Assembly (NCBI RefSeq): GCF_042646385.1
Contig: NZ_JBHRTO010000001.1
Location: 2,170,001 to 2,234,000 of the forward strand
Length of the DNA stretch: 64,000 bases
Source: Cypionkella sinensis
GTDB taxonomy: Bacteria > Pseudomonadota > Alphaproteobacteria > Rhodobacterales > Rhodobacteraceae
Direction of reading: 5' to 3'
The stretch's first letter is position 1. Every line of letters starts with the position of its first letter. The notes below the pieces were generated by a model. That model was not told the DNA's origin and did not search any database. It saw nothing but the letters and a program-made list of their open reading frames with translations. This document shows, one piece after another, positions 33,978 through 41,521 of the stretch. Both the position numbers and the translations under genes were made by a program.

Positions 33978-34339
33978 TCACACCATCAAATCAGCCTTCA
34001 GCATGCGCCATGCGCGCGCCGCAGCCAGTGGCACCACCCCATTACCGGCTGCAGCGGATCGGTCCAACCAGGTGGCCACCCCATCATCCAGTCGCTGAAG
34101 GCAGGGTTGCAACTGAGGTGCCCTTCCGAGTGCTTTTCCCCATTCAGCAAAATCACCCGGCATCGGTGGCAAGAGAGCGGGCGCTGCGGTGTCCAGCCCG
34201 TCGCCTTCAGCAGCTCCCACATCAGGGTCCAAGCCCCGGCCGCGTTCTTCAGACCAATCTGGCTGCCGGTCTGGTTCTGGTCCGTCTTGAACTGCAGACC
34301 CCGCTCCGGGCTCAGCACGATGCAGGCGCGGTTGCCCAC
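33978..34339 (-). pseudogene. remnant of a phage-type DNA cytosine methyltransferase C-terminus
   Basis: Two overlapping minus-strand frames both look like pieces of phage genes. One ends DRSAAAGNGVVPLAAARAW, the motif X region of C5-cytosine methyltransferases. The other reads SPERGLQFKTDQNQTGSQIG, then NPAFSDWMMGWPPGWTDP, a C-terminal motif common in phage methylase-associated proteins. Neither has a full-length domain or a start with a ribosome site, and catalytic Pro-Cys motifs are missing. Decayed prophage is the simplest reading. Confidence 0.55.
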
Positions 34340-34564
34340 ACCGAGCGGAGGTCGTTAAGCTCGTAGGTGAGTGGGCGCGTTACGGCATCCCTCTCCACCG
34401 CGTCGGCATGTTTGCCCCGGCCCTGCATATTGTGATGGATGGCAATCAGACTGCCGATGCCCGGAGTGAAGCCTTGCACATCGGTGGTGAAGTTCACGAG
34501 GCGGCGGCGTGATATGCCCTTTGCGCAGAAACTGCGCACGCGCCGTGGCGCAAAAGAGTTCCAT
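34312..34564 (-). pseudogene. remnant resembling a phage tail (host-specificity/J-type) protein
   Basis: The frame ending at 34312 contains RRLVNFTTDVQGFTPGIGSL, IAIHHNMQGRG, and DAVTRPLTYELNDLRSVWAT. The strand pattern with a late IAIHHNMQGRG is like C-terminal pieces of phage tail tip proteins, which are over 1000 residues when intact; only about 80 remain. Codon use and lack of ribosome site support a fragment. The neighbouring methyltransferase remnant suggests both derive from one prophage. Confidence 0.4.
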
Positions 34565-34623
34565 CTTTACTGGCCGCGACGGTGTGCACCCCCCCAGCGC
34601 CGGTGTCGTCCGGCGCGGTGCTC

Positions 34624-34733
34624 TATTTGGCCTTGTGGAAATAGGCGATCTTCAACGCGTCTGCTGTCTGCTCTGAGGCCAACAGATTGCCAATGGTCGT
34701 TCGTAAGACCCGTGGGCTTTCGCACTCCGATGC
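34624..34733 (-). pseudogene. unidentified gene fragment abutting the oxidoreductase gene
   Basis: Immediately after the stop of the molybdopterin oxidoreductase the minus strand reads ASECESPRVLRTTIGNLLASE and on to AYFHKAK before a stop. It has no start of its own and looks like a C-terminal fragment joined at a recombination point. I do not recognise its family. Confidence 0.35.
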
Positions 34734-35486
34734 CTAGATACCCGCGTACCAATCATAGCCGATTTGATCTTCCCAAAACCCGCCTTTACCCAGACCAACC
34801 CCGGCCAGGGTAGCGGTGGCTTCGATGCGCATGATGTACTTGGCTTGCTTATAGCCTAACTGCCGTTCAACCCGCAGGCGCAGTGGCGCGCCGTGGCCGA
34901 CACTTAGCGGCGTGTCATTCATCGTGTGGGCAAGGATGGTCTGGGGATGGAAAGCATCCACCAAATCAATGCTTTCGTAGTAGGCGTTGCCACTGAAATC
35001 ATCAGCGCAGTGCAGCACCAGATACCGCGCGGTGGGCAAGAGTGAAACTTGCGACAACAACGCGCTGAGCGGCACGCCTGTCCATTTGCCAATCGCGCTC
35101 CAACCCTCAACGCAATCGTGGCGAGTGATCTGGGTGCGGGCTGGCATGGTTTTCAGCGTGGCCAGCGAAAAGGCCTTCGGAGTTGCGACAAGGCCGTCGA
35201 CTTGCAACTGCCAGTTGGCGAAATTGGTTTCGATATGGCGCTGATACTCGGCAGAGGCAGGCATAGTATTGCCGTTCGTGCGGAAATCGGGGGAGAGATC
35301 GGCCTCGGTAAACTCTGGAGCCAAGGCGTTTCGCCCGATCAGGCGATGGGTTTGATACGCCAGTTTCTCGCCGCTGCCCAAGATCAGGTCGCGGAATGTT
35401 GGGCTGACCACAAGGCCGGCGGTGGTGCCGATAATCGTGGAAAAGCCAAGGCCAGTCAAAAAAGATCTGCGGGTCAGAAGCGGCAT
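34734..35486 (-). CDS. periplasmic molybdopterin-dependent oxidoreductase (YedY1/MsrP-like)
   Basis: A 250-residue sulfite-oxidase-fold enzyme. The Tat signal is LTRRSFLTGLGFSTI; the molybdenum-ligand cysteine is C125 in TRHDCVEGWSAIGKW; GHGAPLRLRVERQLGYKQAKY is the C-terminal pterin-contact segment, given here in part as APLRLRVERQLGYK. MsrP/YedY enzymes reduce protein-bound methionine sulfoxide in the periplasm. Its start overlaps the cytochrome b gene, its electron donor. It is the third gene of mrpX-cytb-yedY, the same composition as the chlorine-stress operon described in Azospira. Confidence 0.85.
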   Translation of the reverse strand: MPLLTRRSFLTGLGFSTIIGTTAGLVVSPTFRDLILGSGEKLAYQTHRLIGRNALAPEFTEADLSPDFRTNGNTMPASAEYQRHIETNFANWQLQVDGLVATPKAFSLATLKTMPARTQITRHDCVEGWSAIGKWTGVPLSALLSQVSLLPTARYLVLHCADDFSGNAYYESIDLVDAFHPQTILAHTMNDTPLSVGHGAPLRLRVERQLGYKQAKYIMRIEATATLAGVGLGKGGFWEDQIGYDWYAGI

Positions 35487-36337
35487 CAGACTTTCTCCTT
35501 CGGCAGACGGTAGCGACCGGTGATCATCGAGCGCACTTCGTTGAGGGGACCCGCAAGCACGACCATGGCGAGGTGGATCACGATAAAGCCAACAAGGCCG
35601 AAGGCGAAAATGAAGTGCAGGGACCGCGCCGATTGACGGCCGCCAAACAGATCAAGCAACCATGGCATCGCGGCATTCAGGCCAGGCGACATGGTAAAGC
35701 CAGTCAGGATCATGCCGGGGATCAGCGCGATCAGCACCGAAAGATATGCAAACTTCTGCAAGACGTTGTAGCGCAGGGCGGCAACCCCGGTTGGGAATTG
35801 CAATTTGGCGTGGTGTTTGATGTCAGCCCAAATATGCGAGGGGCGGACTTCGTCTGAGGTGGGCAGCAAGTCGCGTTGCAGATGGCGGTTGGCCAAGCTG
35901 CGGATCAGATAGGCGGCAAGGCCGACGGCAAAAACCCAGGCAAAAGTCAGATGCCAGCGACGTGCCAATGCGAGATTATAAGTCTGCGGCAGCGTCGCCC
36001 ATGATGGGAAAGCCCGGTTACGGACTTGGCCACCGCTGTCAGCCCAGCGGCCCAAGACTCCGGTCGTGTCGACAGTAAGGTTGCCAACACGAACAAAGCC
36101 GGTGTTGGCTTGCGTGGCTCCGATCTGCAACCAGGCGTAATCGGGGTTGGCACCATAGGCGCCCCAGTAAAGCCTTGGATGCGCGTTGAAGATCATAAGG
36201 CCGCTCATCAGCATGATCACAAAAGTCACAACATTCGTCCAATGCCAAAGCCGCGTGGACAGACGATGTCGGTCCACAAGGTCGCCACCTTTCGGCGTAG
36301 AGGGGGGCGCCATGGTCACTGGGTCGGTGATGTGCAT
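35486..36337 (-). CDS. membrane cytochrome b561-type electron donor (YedZ1-like)
   Basis: A 283-residue inner-membrane protein with four to five helices and heme-ligand histidines in RLSTRLWHWTNVVTFVIML, ARRWHLTFAWVFAVG and RSLHFIFAFGLVGFIVIHL, the pattern of the cytochrome b561/formate-dehydrogenase gamma family. It should pass quinol electrons to the periplasmic molybdoenzyme whose gene overlaps its stop. AGGA lies 7 nt before ATG 36337. A stable hairpin separates it from mrpX. Confidence 0.85.
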   Translation of the reverse strand: MHITDPVTMAPPSTPKGGDLVDRHRLSTRLWHWTNVVTFVIMLMSGLMIFNAHPRLYWGAYGANPDYAWLQIGATQANTGFVRVGNLTVDTTGVLGRWADSGGQVRNRAFPSWATLPQTYNLALARRWHLTFAWVFAVGLAAYLIRSLANRHLQRDLLPTSDEVRPSHIWADIKHHAKLQFPTGVAALRYNVLQKFAYLSVLIALIPGMILTGFTMSPGLNAAMPWLLDLFGGRQSARSLHFIFAFGLVGFIVIHLAMVVLAGPLNEVRSMITGRYRLPKEKV

Positions 36338-36369
36338 TTTGCTATCCTGATCGGGTCAGAGGGTAGTTC

Positions 36370-36394
36370 GGGCACCGCTATACCCGCGGTGCCC
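36370..36394 (-). other. intercistronic hairpin between mrpX and the cytochrome gene
   Basis: GGGCACCGC (36370-36378) pairs with GCGGTGCCC (36386-36394), a 9-bp GC stem with a 7-nt loop. No U tract follows on the minus strand. It could protect the mrpX mRNA 3' end and so raise MrpX over the enzyme genes. Confidence 0.65.
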
Positions 36395-36402
36395 AAGCCA
36401 GA

Positions 36403-36750
36403 TCACATCTTGGGGTGCATCGCATCCATCAGCATCATGTCAGGATGCTCTTTGCAGGTTTCGACCACAGCAGCCATTTCATCTTCGGGGCTTTTCGCCA
36501 TGGCGTCACCAGACGCCATCGCATCGCCCGAAGCCATTGCGTCACCGGATGCCATTGCATCGCCAGAGGCCATCGCGTCACCGGACGCCATAGCGTCGCC
36601 AGCCATTTTGGCTTCGTTCATGGCGGCCATCATGCCCGCAGAGTCCATGGCCGAGAAGGCGCTGCAGGCCATGTCTTTGGCCATCGAGTCGGCAAAAGCC
36701 GGGGCAGTCATGGCGGTCGACATCGCGAGGATGATCAGAAAACGGTTCAT
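36403..36750 (-). CDS. mrpX: methionine-rich periplasmic repeat protein (MrpX-like scavenger)
   Basis: A 115-residue secreted protein. The signal peptide (RFLIILAMSTAMTAPAFA) is cut after residue 20, leaving 95 residues of which 19 are Met. Residues 51-86 are six GDAMAS units (the last is GDAMAK). Two Cys remain (C29 and one in VETCKEHPD). Family knowledge: MrpX of Azospira is a methionine-rich protein oxidised by hypochlorite and regenerated by the YedY1/YedZ1 pair. Both partners follow here in the same operon. I infer a sacrificial oxidant sink. Confidence 0.8.
   Translation of the reverse strand: MNRFLIILAMSTAMTAPAFADSMAKDMACSAFSAMDSAGMMAAMNEAKMAGDAMASGDAMASGDAMASGDAMASGDAMASGDAMAKSPEDEMAAVVETCKEHPDMMLMDAMHPKM
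36493..36600 (-). repeat. six tandem 18-bp coding repeats in mrpX
   Basis: Six 18-bp units code for GDAMAS. Units 1, 3 and 5 start GGC, units 2, 4 and 6 start GGT, so the array may have grown as 36-bp pairs. The third positions vary while the amino acids do not, which shows selection on the protein repeat. Confidence 0.9.
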
Positions 36751-36992
36751 GGCAATTCTCCATTTGGGCGCAGGTCATGCAGCGATTGACGTTTGACCTG
36801 ACGGGTTAGAACCGATCCACAGCGGGACCGATTAGGTTGAAGGTGCCCCAAGCCACCCAAAATAGAAAATGCCACCTACCTATGCTTTCAATACTCGAAA
36901 GCTATCACCCGGGCGCTATCATGCTTTACGCGTATGAAACCCATGCGAGCGGCCCTCTTTATGCGGCGCGAAAATTGCACAATGATGGCTGC

Positions 36993-37646
36993 ATGAAAAA
37001 CCCACCTCCCCTTGCGCCGCGTCTTGCCGCTTGTCGCGCCCTTCCGGGCAGCTGGATGGCAAGCTATGATGCGCTGATCGCACGGCTGCGCAGTTCGGAA
37101 GCGATGGCCAATGCACCGCAGGTTGGCGCACTTGCGCCGGATTTTGCCTTGCCGGATGCCATGGGGCGTTTGCGCAGGTTGCAAGACCTGTTGGCCGATG
37201 GTCCGGCGGTTCTGAGCTTTAATCGCGGAAGTTGGTGCCCGTTTTGCGCGGAAGAAATTGGGGCTTGGGCTGAAAACCGCGACGCGTTGCGCGCGGCAGG
37301 TGGGCGGTTGATCATTGTGACACCCGAAACCGGCGGGCGGTTGGCAGGTTTGGCGCAGATTGCAGGCGAAGACGCCGTGGTGCTGTGTGATCCCGATCTG
37401 GGCGTGGCATTGCGCTATGGTCTGGCGTTTCCGGTAGGCCCGTTGGTGTTGCAGCAGTTTCGCGAAGATGGGTTTGATTTGGCCGAGGCCTATGGAACCT
37501 CAAACGGTTTGCTGCCGGCACCTGCCACATTCCTGCTGGACCCATCGCGGCAGGTACATTTTTCCTTTGTCGATCCCGATTTTCATCACAGGGCTGAACC
37601 CGCTGCCGTGCTTTGTGCGCTTTCCAGTTTGATCAGGCCCACCTGA
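36993..37646 (+). CDS. peroxiredoxin-like (AhpC/TSA) thioredoxin-fold protein
   Basis: A protein of about 217 residues with a peroxiredoxin-like fold. LAPDFALPDAMGRLRRLQDL leads to the active-site loop LSFNRGSWCPFCAEEIG with C82 and C85 (from this start), and FLLDPSRQVHFSFVDPDF near the end. It belongs to the peroxiredoxin-like group with a CxxC. The start is uncertain: ATG 36993 gives MKNPPPLAPRL; 37056 is an alternative. No signal peptide is clear. It is divergent from mrpX and overlaps the LysR gene tail-to-tail by 61 bp. Confidence 0.75.
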   Translation: MKNPPPLAPRLAACRALPGSWMASYDALIARLRSSEAMANAPQVGALAPDFALPDAMGRLRRLQDLLADGPAVLSFNRGSWCPFCAEEIGAWAENRDALRAAGGRLIIVTPETGGRLAGLAQIAGEDAVVLCDPDLGVALRYGLAFPVGPLVLQQFREDGFDLAEAYGTSNGLLPAPATFLLDPSRQVHFSFVDPDFHHRAEPAAVLCALSSLIRPT

Positions 37647-38536
37647 CCGGCAGGGTCTGTGCCAACGGGCTGCCAGTCGCGCGCGCGGGCCGCACGCAGA
37701 AAGGCTTCGGCGGCATAGCCCCGACGTCGACCCGCAACGGCTCCCAGTACGACTTTCTGGTAAAGTTCGCAGTCTGACAGGCTCACCACGCGCAGGCCGG
37801 GCGCGGCAAGCCCCGCGGGCACGATCACATGACCAAGACCGAGGGCTGCCAGGCGCAGCGCCTGACTGCGGCTTTCGACCTTGTGACGAAAGGTCGGCGT
37901 AGATCCCATCGCGCATGCAGCGTTACGCCAGATCGCCGTTCCGGCATCTCCGCAATCGATCCATGGCTCTGCCGCGACCTCGGCCATTGCAATTGGCTGG
38001 CCATTGCCGCCGCGGTGGTGGGCCGCGACTGCTACGGCATAGCGCTGCTGGAAAAGCGGCCATGTCTCAAGCCGGTCGGGCGCTTGTTCCGGCATCGCGA
38101 TGATCACCAGATCAATTCCGCCCTTTAGTGCAGCATCCAGCACCTGTGCCGAGGTTCCGCCGCGCACATCGAGCGTCAGCGCTGGCAAGGTGGTGGCCAA
38201 ATTGGCCAGAATGTCATCCATCACCGGAAGATGCAGACCATCGGCGACCCCGATCACCAGCGGTGTCACCTCGGCTTTACCGATGCTGTTGGCCAAAAGG
38301 GTCGCAGCCTCGGCCGCCTCGTAAGTTTGTTCCAGATGCGGCAGCACCATGCGGCCCAGTTCTGTCAGATGCGTCAGCGCACGTTCGCGGTTGAACAAAA
38401 TGCCGCCAAACTCGTCCTCAAGCTTCTGGATCGCACGGGTCAGCGAGGGCTGGGTCACATTGCACTGATCCGCCGCACGGGTGAAGTTCAGCGTCCGCGT
38501 CACGGCCAGAAAGTATTTGATCTGGTGCATTTCCAT
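37586..38536 (-). CDS. LysR-family transcriptional regulator
   Basis: A 316-residue LysR protein. The winged helix-turn-helix reads HQIKYFLAVTRTLNFTRAAD and QPSLTRAIQKLEDEFGGILF; the ligand domain follows (VIGVADGLHLPVMDDIL). No redox-active cysteine pair of the OxyR type is obvious. The 3' end overlaps that of the peroxiredoxin-like gene. It lies inside the oxidant-defence locus and could control the flanking genes, but it might respond to something else. An alternative start is ATG two codons inside. Confidence 0.85.
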   Translation of the reverse strand: MEMHQIKYFLAVTRTLNFTRAADQCNVTQPSLTRAIQKLEDEFGGILFNRERALTHLTELGRMVLPHLEQTYEAAEAATLLANSIGKAEVTPLVIGVADGLHLPVMDDILANLATTLPALTLDVRGGTSAQVLDAALKGGIDLVIIAMPEQAPDRLETWPLFQQRYAVAVAAHHRGGNGQPIAMAEVAAEPWIDCGDAGTAIWRNAACAMGSTPTFRHKVESRSQALRLAALGLGHVIVPAGLAAPGLRVVSLSDCELYQKVVLGAVAGRRRGYAAEAFLRAARARDWQPVGTDPAGQVGLIKLESAQSTAAGSAL

Positions 38537-38587
38537 GGGCGTTACGGGCTACCTGATTGGATGAATGGGCATTGTTTTTGTTGTGTC

Positions 38588-38620
38588 GCTCGCGGCATCC
38601 TTAGATCTGACGCCGCGAGC
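38588..38620 (-). other. stem-loop after the msrA gene
   Basis: GCTCGCGGC (38588-38596) pairs with GCCGCGAGC (38612-38620), loop of 15 nt. It follows the msrA stop by 32 bp on the minus strand without a U tract, so it may be a processed 3' end or a weak terminator. Confidence 0.5.
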
Positions 38621-38652
38621 ATACATGCTTTGTGGACCGAAAGCGCAAATTC

Positions 38653-39381
38653 TCAGTTCATCAGCAGAACTGGTTTGGCGCGATAACTTTGCGGGAACAG
38701 CGATTTCAGATCGGCAACCTTGGGCAGGTCGTTGATGACGATGTAGAAATAAGTTGGATTCAGTGTCAGAAAATCCTGATGGTAGTCTTCAGCCTTATAG
38801 AACTTTGCTTGGGGCTCGATCTTGGTCACGATAGCGGCGCCAAACACTTTCGCCGCATCGAGGTCGGCAATGTAGGCCTTGGCGATCTTGGCCTGTGCGG
38901 TATTGGTCGGAAAGATCGCCGTGCGATACTGCGTGCCGTGATCCGGGCCTTGGTAGTTCAAAGTGGTGGGATCAGCGACGACCGAGAAGAAAATCTGCAA
39001 CAAATGGCCATAGGTCACTTTCGACGGATCGTAGACGACCTTCACCGCTTCGGCATGGCCAGTGGTGCCAGTTGTGACCACATCGTAACTGGGGTTTGCT
39101 GTATCGCCGCCTGTGTAACCCGAGGTGGCGCTGATGACCCCGTCGACATGCTGAAACACTCCCTGCACGCCCCAAAAGCAGCCGCCTGCGAAAATTGCGG
39201 TTTGCGTGCCTGCTGTTGCAGCCTCGTCAATGCTGGGGGCCGGGATAGCGACACCCTCACCGGCAAAGCTGACGCTAACAGGCAGCATCGCCGTGCCTGT
39301 CAGCAGAGCCATAAGCGCAATGATGGCGCGCCGCGGTGGGTGATTGGTGGAACTGTGGCGTTGGGTCAGGGATTTGCGCAT
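38653..39381 (-). CDS. msrA: exported peptide methionine sulfoxide reductase A
   Basis: Reduces the S-epimer of methionine sulfoxide using thiols. A 242-residue protein with a signal peptide (IIALMALLTGTAMLPVSVSFAG, cut near residue 40) and the MsrA core: nucleophile C68 in AIFAGGCFWGVQGVF, then TSGYTGGDTANPSYDVVTTG, HAEAVKVVYDP and GPDHGTQYRTAIF. The usual C-terminal recycling cysteine is not seen, so it may resolve directly with a thioredoxin-like partner. Periplasmic MsrA is uncommon as a separate protein. It is the third gene of msrB-dipZ-msrA. Confidence 0.92.
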   Translation of the reverse strand: MRKSLTQRHSSTNHPPRRAIIALMALLTGTAMLPVSVSFAGEGVAIPAPSIDEAATAGTQTAIFAGGCFWGVQGVFQHVDGVISATSGYTGGDTANPSYDVVTTGTTGHAEAVKVVYDPSKVTYGHLLQIFFSVVADPTTLNYQGPDHGTQYRTAIFPTNTAQAKIAKAYIADLDAAKVFGAAIVTKIEPQAKFYKAEDYHQDFLTLNPTYFYIVINDLPKVADLKSLFPQSYRAKPVLLMN

Positions 39382-39432
39382 GGCGTTTCCTTTCGGTGAG
39401 TGTTTGGAAATGAGAGACGAAGCCGGCAGCGC

Positions 39433-40740
39433 TTAGGGCGCGGCTGCATCACGTTCGGCAAGCAGTTGCCGGATCACTTGTTCAGACTGATCGTATTTAC
39501 CTTCGCCGAAATGGTGGAAGCGGACTTGGCCATTGGCGTCGATGAAGTATTGCGCGGGCCAGTAGCGGTTGTTGAACTGGCGCCAGATGGTGAAATCATT
39601 GTCGAGTGCGACCGGAAAAGTAACGCCCAGATCCTTTACTGCGGCTTTGACATTGTCGCGGTCTTTCTCGTAGGCGAATTCAGGTGAATGCACGCCGATC
39701 ACGACAAAGCCCTGATCCGCATATTTCTCAGCCCAGGCTTTGACATAGGGCAGCGTATGCAGGCAGTTGATGCAGCCGAAGGTCCAGAAATTGACCAGCA
39801 CAACTTTGTCCTTCAGATCGCGCATCTGCAGCGGTTCCGAGTTTAACCATTGCACCGCACCCTTCAGGTCTGGTTGGGTCGGTTCGACCGGCAGAGTAAG
39901 TCTGACGCGTTCAGCCTTGATCTGGGTGACAATGGCGGGCTGCAATGCGGGGATGGCCGAGGCAGGCGCGTTTTGCAGCATCTCGCCCTGCATTGCTGGT
40001 TCGGATTGTGGCGCGGTCATGCTGTCAAGCAACCGCTGCTCTAGGATCGCCGTGCTGGCGTAAGACGCTTTCGCCAGAATGCGGGTATCGACACCAAGCC
40101 CTATCGCGGCCGTCGCAATAATGACCGCAACGCCAAACCCACGACGCAGCCAGTTTCCAGCGTGCAGCGAGCGTTTCATCGCCTGAAACACCCGCCCGCC
40201 GACCAGCAAGGCTAAGGCAAGCGACGTGGCTGCGCCTAGGGCATAGGCCAACAGCAACAGACTTGTGGTCAGGTTGGCCCCATTGATTGCGGCCCCTGTC
40301 AGGATCAACCCAAGCAGCGGTCCGGCACAGGGCGCCCACAACAATCCTGTGGCGACGCCTAGGAGCAGGGATGGCGCGACGACTGACCCACCGCCGCGGC
40401 GCGTGCGATCTGCCGTTTCCGACAACCGCGCGCCGAGCGCCACGACGGGTCGTGATAGCTTTTCGGCGAGCGAAGGAAGCAACAGCGCCACACCAAATCC
40501 TGCCATCACGACCAAGGCTATGTTGCGGCCATATTGATTTGCAGCCACGGCCCATTCACCGCCGACCGCTGCAAGCGAGGCAACGGCGGCGAAGGTGGCA
40601 GCCATGCCCACCAGCATTGGCAAGGTGCTCTTGACAAAGGGATGCCCTGCCCGCGCAAACACGAACGGCAGCATCGGCAGGATGCAGGGGCTCGCGATCG
40701 TCAGCATTCCACCAATAAACGCCAGTACAAACAACAGCAT
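39433..40740 (-). CDS. CcdA-like membrane protein fused to periplasmic thioredoxin domain (DipZ-like)
   Basis: A 435-residue fusion. The first half has six membrane helices with the CcdA cysteines in ASPCILPMLP (C19) and WAPCAGPLLG. The second half is a periplasmic TlpA/thioredoxin domain with C323-I-N-C326 in WTFGCINCLHTL and a late NRYWPAQYFIDANG with the cis-Pro. Such proteins move electrons from cytoplasmic thioredoxin outward. Between msrB and msrA, it very probably reduces both periplasmic Msr enzymes. 51 bp separate it from msrA and 30 bp from msrB. Confidence 0.9.
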   Translation of the reverse strand: MLLFVLAFIGGMLTIASPCILPMLPFVFARAGHPFVKSTLPMLVGMAATFAAVASLAAVGGEWAVAANQYGRNIALVVMAGFGVALLLPSLAEKLSRPVVALGARLSETADRTRRGGGSVVAPSLLLGVATGLLWAPCAGPLLGLILTGAAINGANLTTSLLLLAYALGAATSLALALLVGGRVFQAMKRSLHAGNWLRRGFGVAVIIATAAIGLGVDTRILAKASYASTAILEQRLLDSMTAPQSEPAMQGEMLQNAPASAIPALQPAIVTQIKAERVRLTLPVEPTQPDLKGAVQWLNSEPLQMRDLKDKVVLVNFWTFGCINCLHTLPYVKAWAEKYADQGFVVIGVHSPEFAYEKDRDNVKAAVKDLGVTFPVALDNDFTIWRQFNNRYWPAQYFIDANGQVRFHHFGEGKYDQSEQVIRQLLAERDAAAP

Positions 40741-40770
40741 GATTTGATCCTTCGCTGAATGGGGGATAAG

Positions 40771-41256
40771 TCAGGCGGCGTGGAAGGTCATCGCGACACC
40801 GTCCATGCAATAGCGTAGGCCGGTCGGTTGCGGGCCGTCGTTAAAGACATGGCCCAGATGGCCGCCACAGCGGCTGCAATGCACGGCAGTGCGAACCTCG
40901 GACAGGGTGGTGTCGGTTGTGGTGCCGACTGCGCCCTTCAGCGGCTGCCAGAAGCTTGGCCAGCCGGTGCCGCTGTCGAATTTCGTCTCAGACGAATACA
41001 GCGGCAGATCGCAGCCTGCGCAGGCAAAAATGCCTTTGCGGTGCTCGTTCAACAAAGGGCTGCTGAAGGCGCGTTCGGTGCCCTGCTGGCGCAGCACCTG
41101 ATACTGCGCAGGCGTCAGCATTGCCCGCCATTCGGCATCGGTGTGGCTGACGGCCAAGCTTTCGCCCGCCAAGGCGAAACTGCGGCTGAGCCCCACTCCA
41201 AATGCAGCAGTGCCCAAAACAAGGCTCGTCAGAACGGAACGACGCGATGGTTGCAT
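40771..41256 (-). CDS. msrB: Tat-exported peptide methionine sulfoxide reductase B
   Basis: Reduces the R-epimer of methionine sulfoxide. A 161-residue protein with twin-arginine signal (PSRRSVLTSLVLGTAAFG) followed by the MsrB core: zinc CxxC pairs CAGC and CSRC, substrate loop FDSGTGWPSFWQPL, GHVFNDGPQPTGLRYC and the catalytic C150 in LRYCMDGVAM. The usual RYCxNS is RYCMDG here. Tat export together with the zinc site suggests folding before export. It is the first gene of msrB-dipZ-msrA. Confidence 0.93.
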   Translation of the reverse strand: MQPSRRSVLTSLVLGTAAFGVGLSRSFALAGESLAVSHTDAEWRAMLTPAQYQVLRQQGTERAFSSPLLNEHRKGIFACAGCDLPLYSSETKFDSGTGWPSFWQPLKGAVGTTTDTTLSEVRTAVHCSRCGGHLGHVFNDGPQPTGLRYCMDGVAMTFHAA

Positions 41257-41390
41257 GGTCAGTCTCCTCGAATGTCAGGCCGATGCACCACAGGGTGCGC
41301 GTGCCGGGGTATGGTTCCGCATGGAGAGGCGCGGGTTCTATTTCCGCGCCTGCCGATTGCGGGATCAGTCAGTTGCTTTCGGATGGTCCA

Positions 41391-41415
41391 TTCGCCGAAA
41401 ATCTGGCGCTGTTAC
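41391..41415 (-). promoter_or_regulatory. candidate SigF-type promoter for msrB-dipZ-msrA
   Basis: On the minus strand GTAACA (41415-41410) - 15 nt - CGAATG (41394-41389). It resembles the GTAACC-N16-CGAA pattern reported for Caulobacter SigF targets and the copy before sigF itself, with one base less spacing. Transcription would start about 130 nt before msrB. Confidence 0.5.
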
Positions 41416-41483
41416 GCGGCTCACGCTTTGGTGTTCAAAGATTTCGCGGCGATGGCGTAATGCAGAATAATCGCCTATCGCTT

Positions 41484-41509
41484 GTAACAATCCGCCTGCG
41501 CCGCCCGAA
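41484..41509 (+). promoter_or_regulatory. candidate SigF-type autoregulatory promoter
   Basis: GTAACA (41484-41489) - 16 nt - CGAA (41506-41509) directly before the ECF sigma gene (ATG 41522). It matches the GTAACC-N16-CGAA pattern known for SigF/NrsF-type systems. The short leader (about 5-8 nt) would overlap GGACTGAAGG as ribosome site; so the start point may lie slightly upstream. Confidence 0.55.
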
Positions 41510-41521
41510 AGGACTGAAGGA

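Noticed and set aside
33794..34366. 190-residue plus-strand frame across the prophage remnant
   Set aside because: No motif or ribosome site; the recognisable phage pieces are on the other strand.
36493..36600. short regular DNA repeats that might suggest a CRISPR array
   Set aside because: The 18-bp units are contiguous, have no spacers and are in frame inside mrpX.
36770..36850. CTAACC before mrpX as a SigF promoter
   Set aside because: No CGAA box occurs at 15-17 nt, so the match is too weak to list as a feature.
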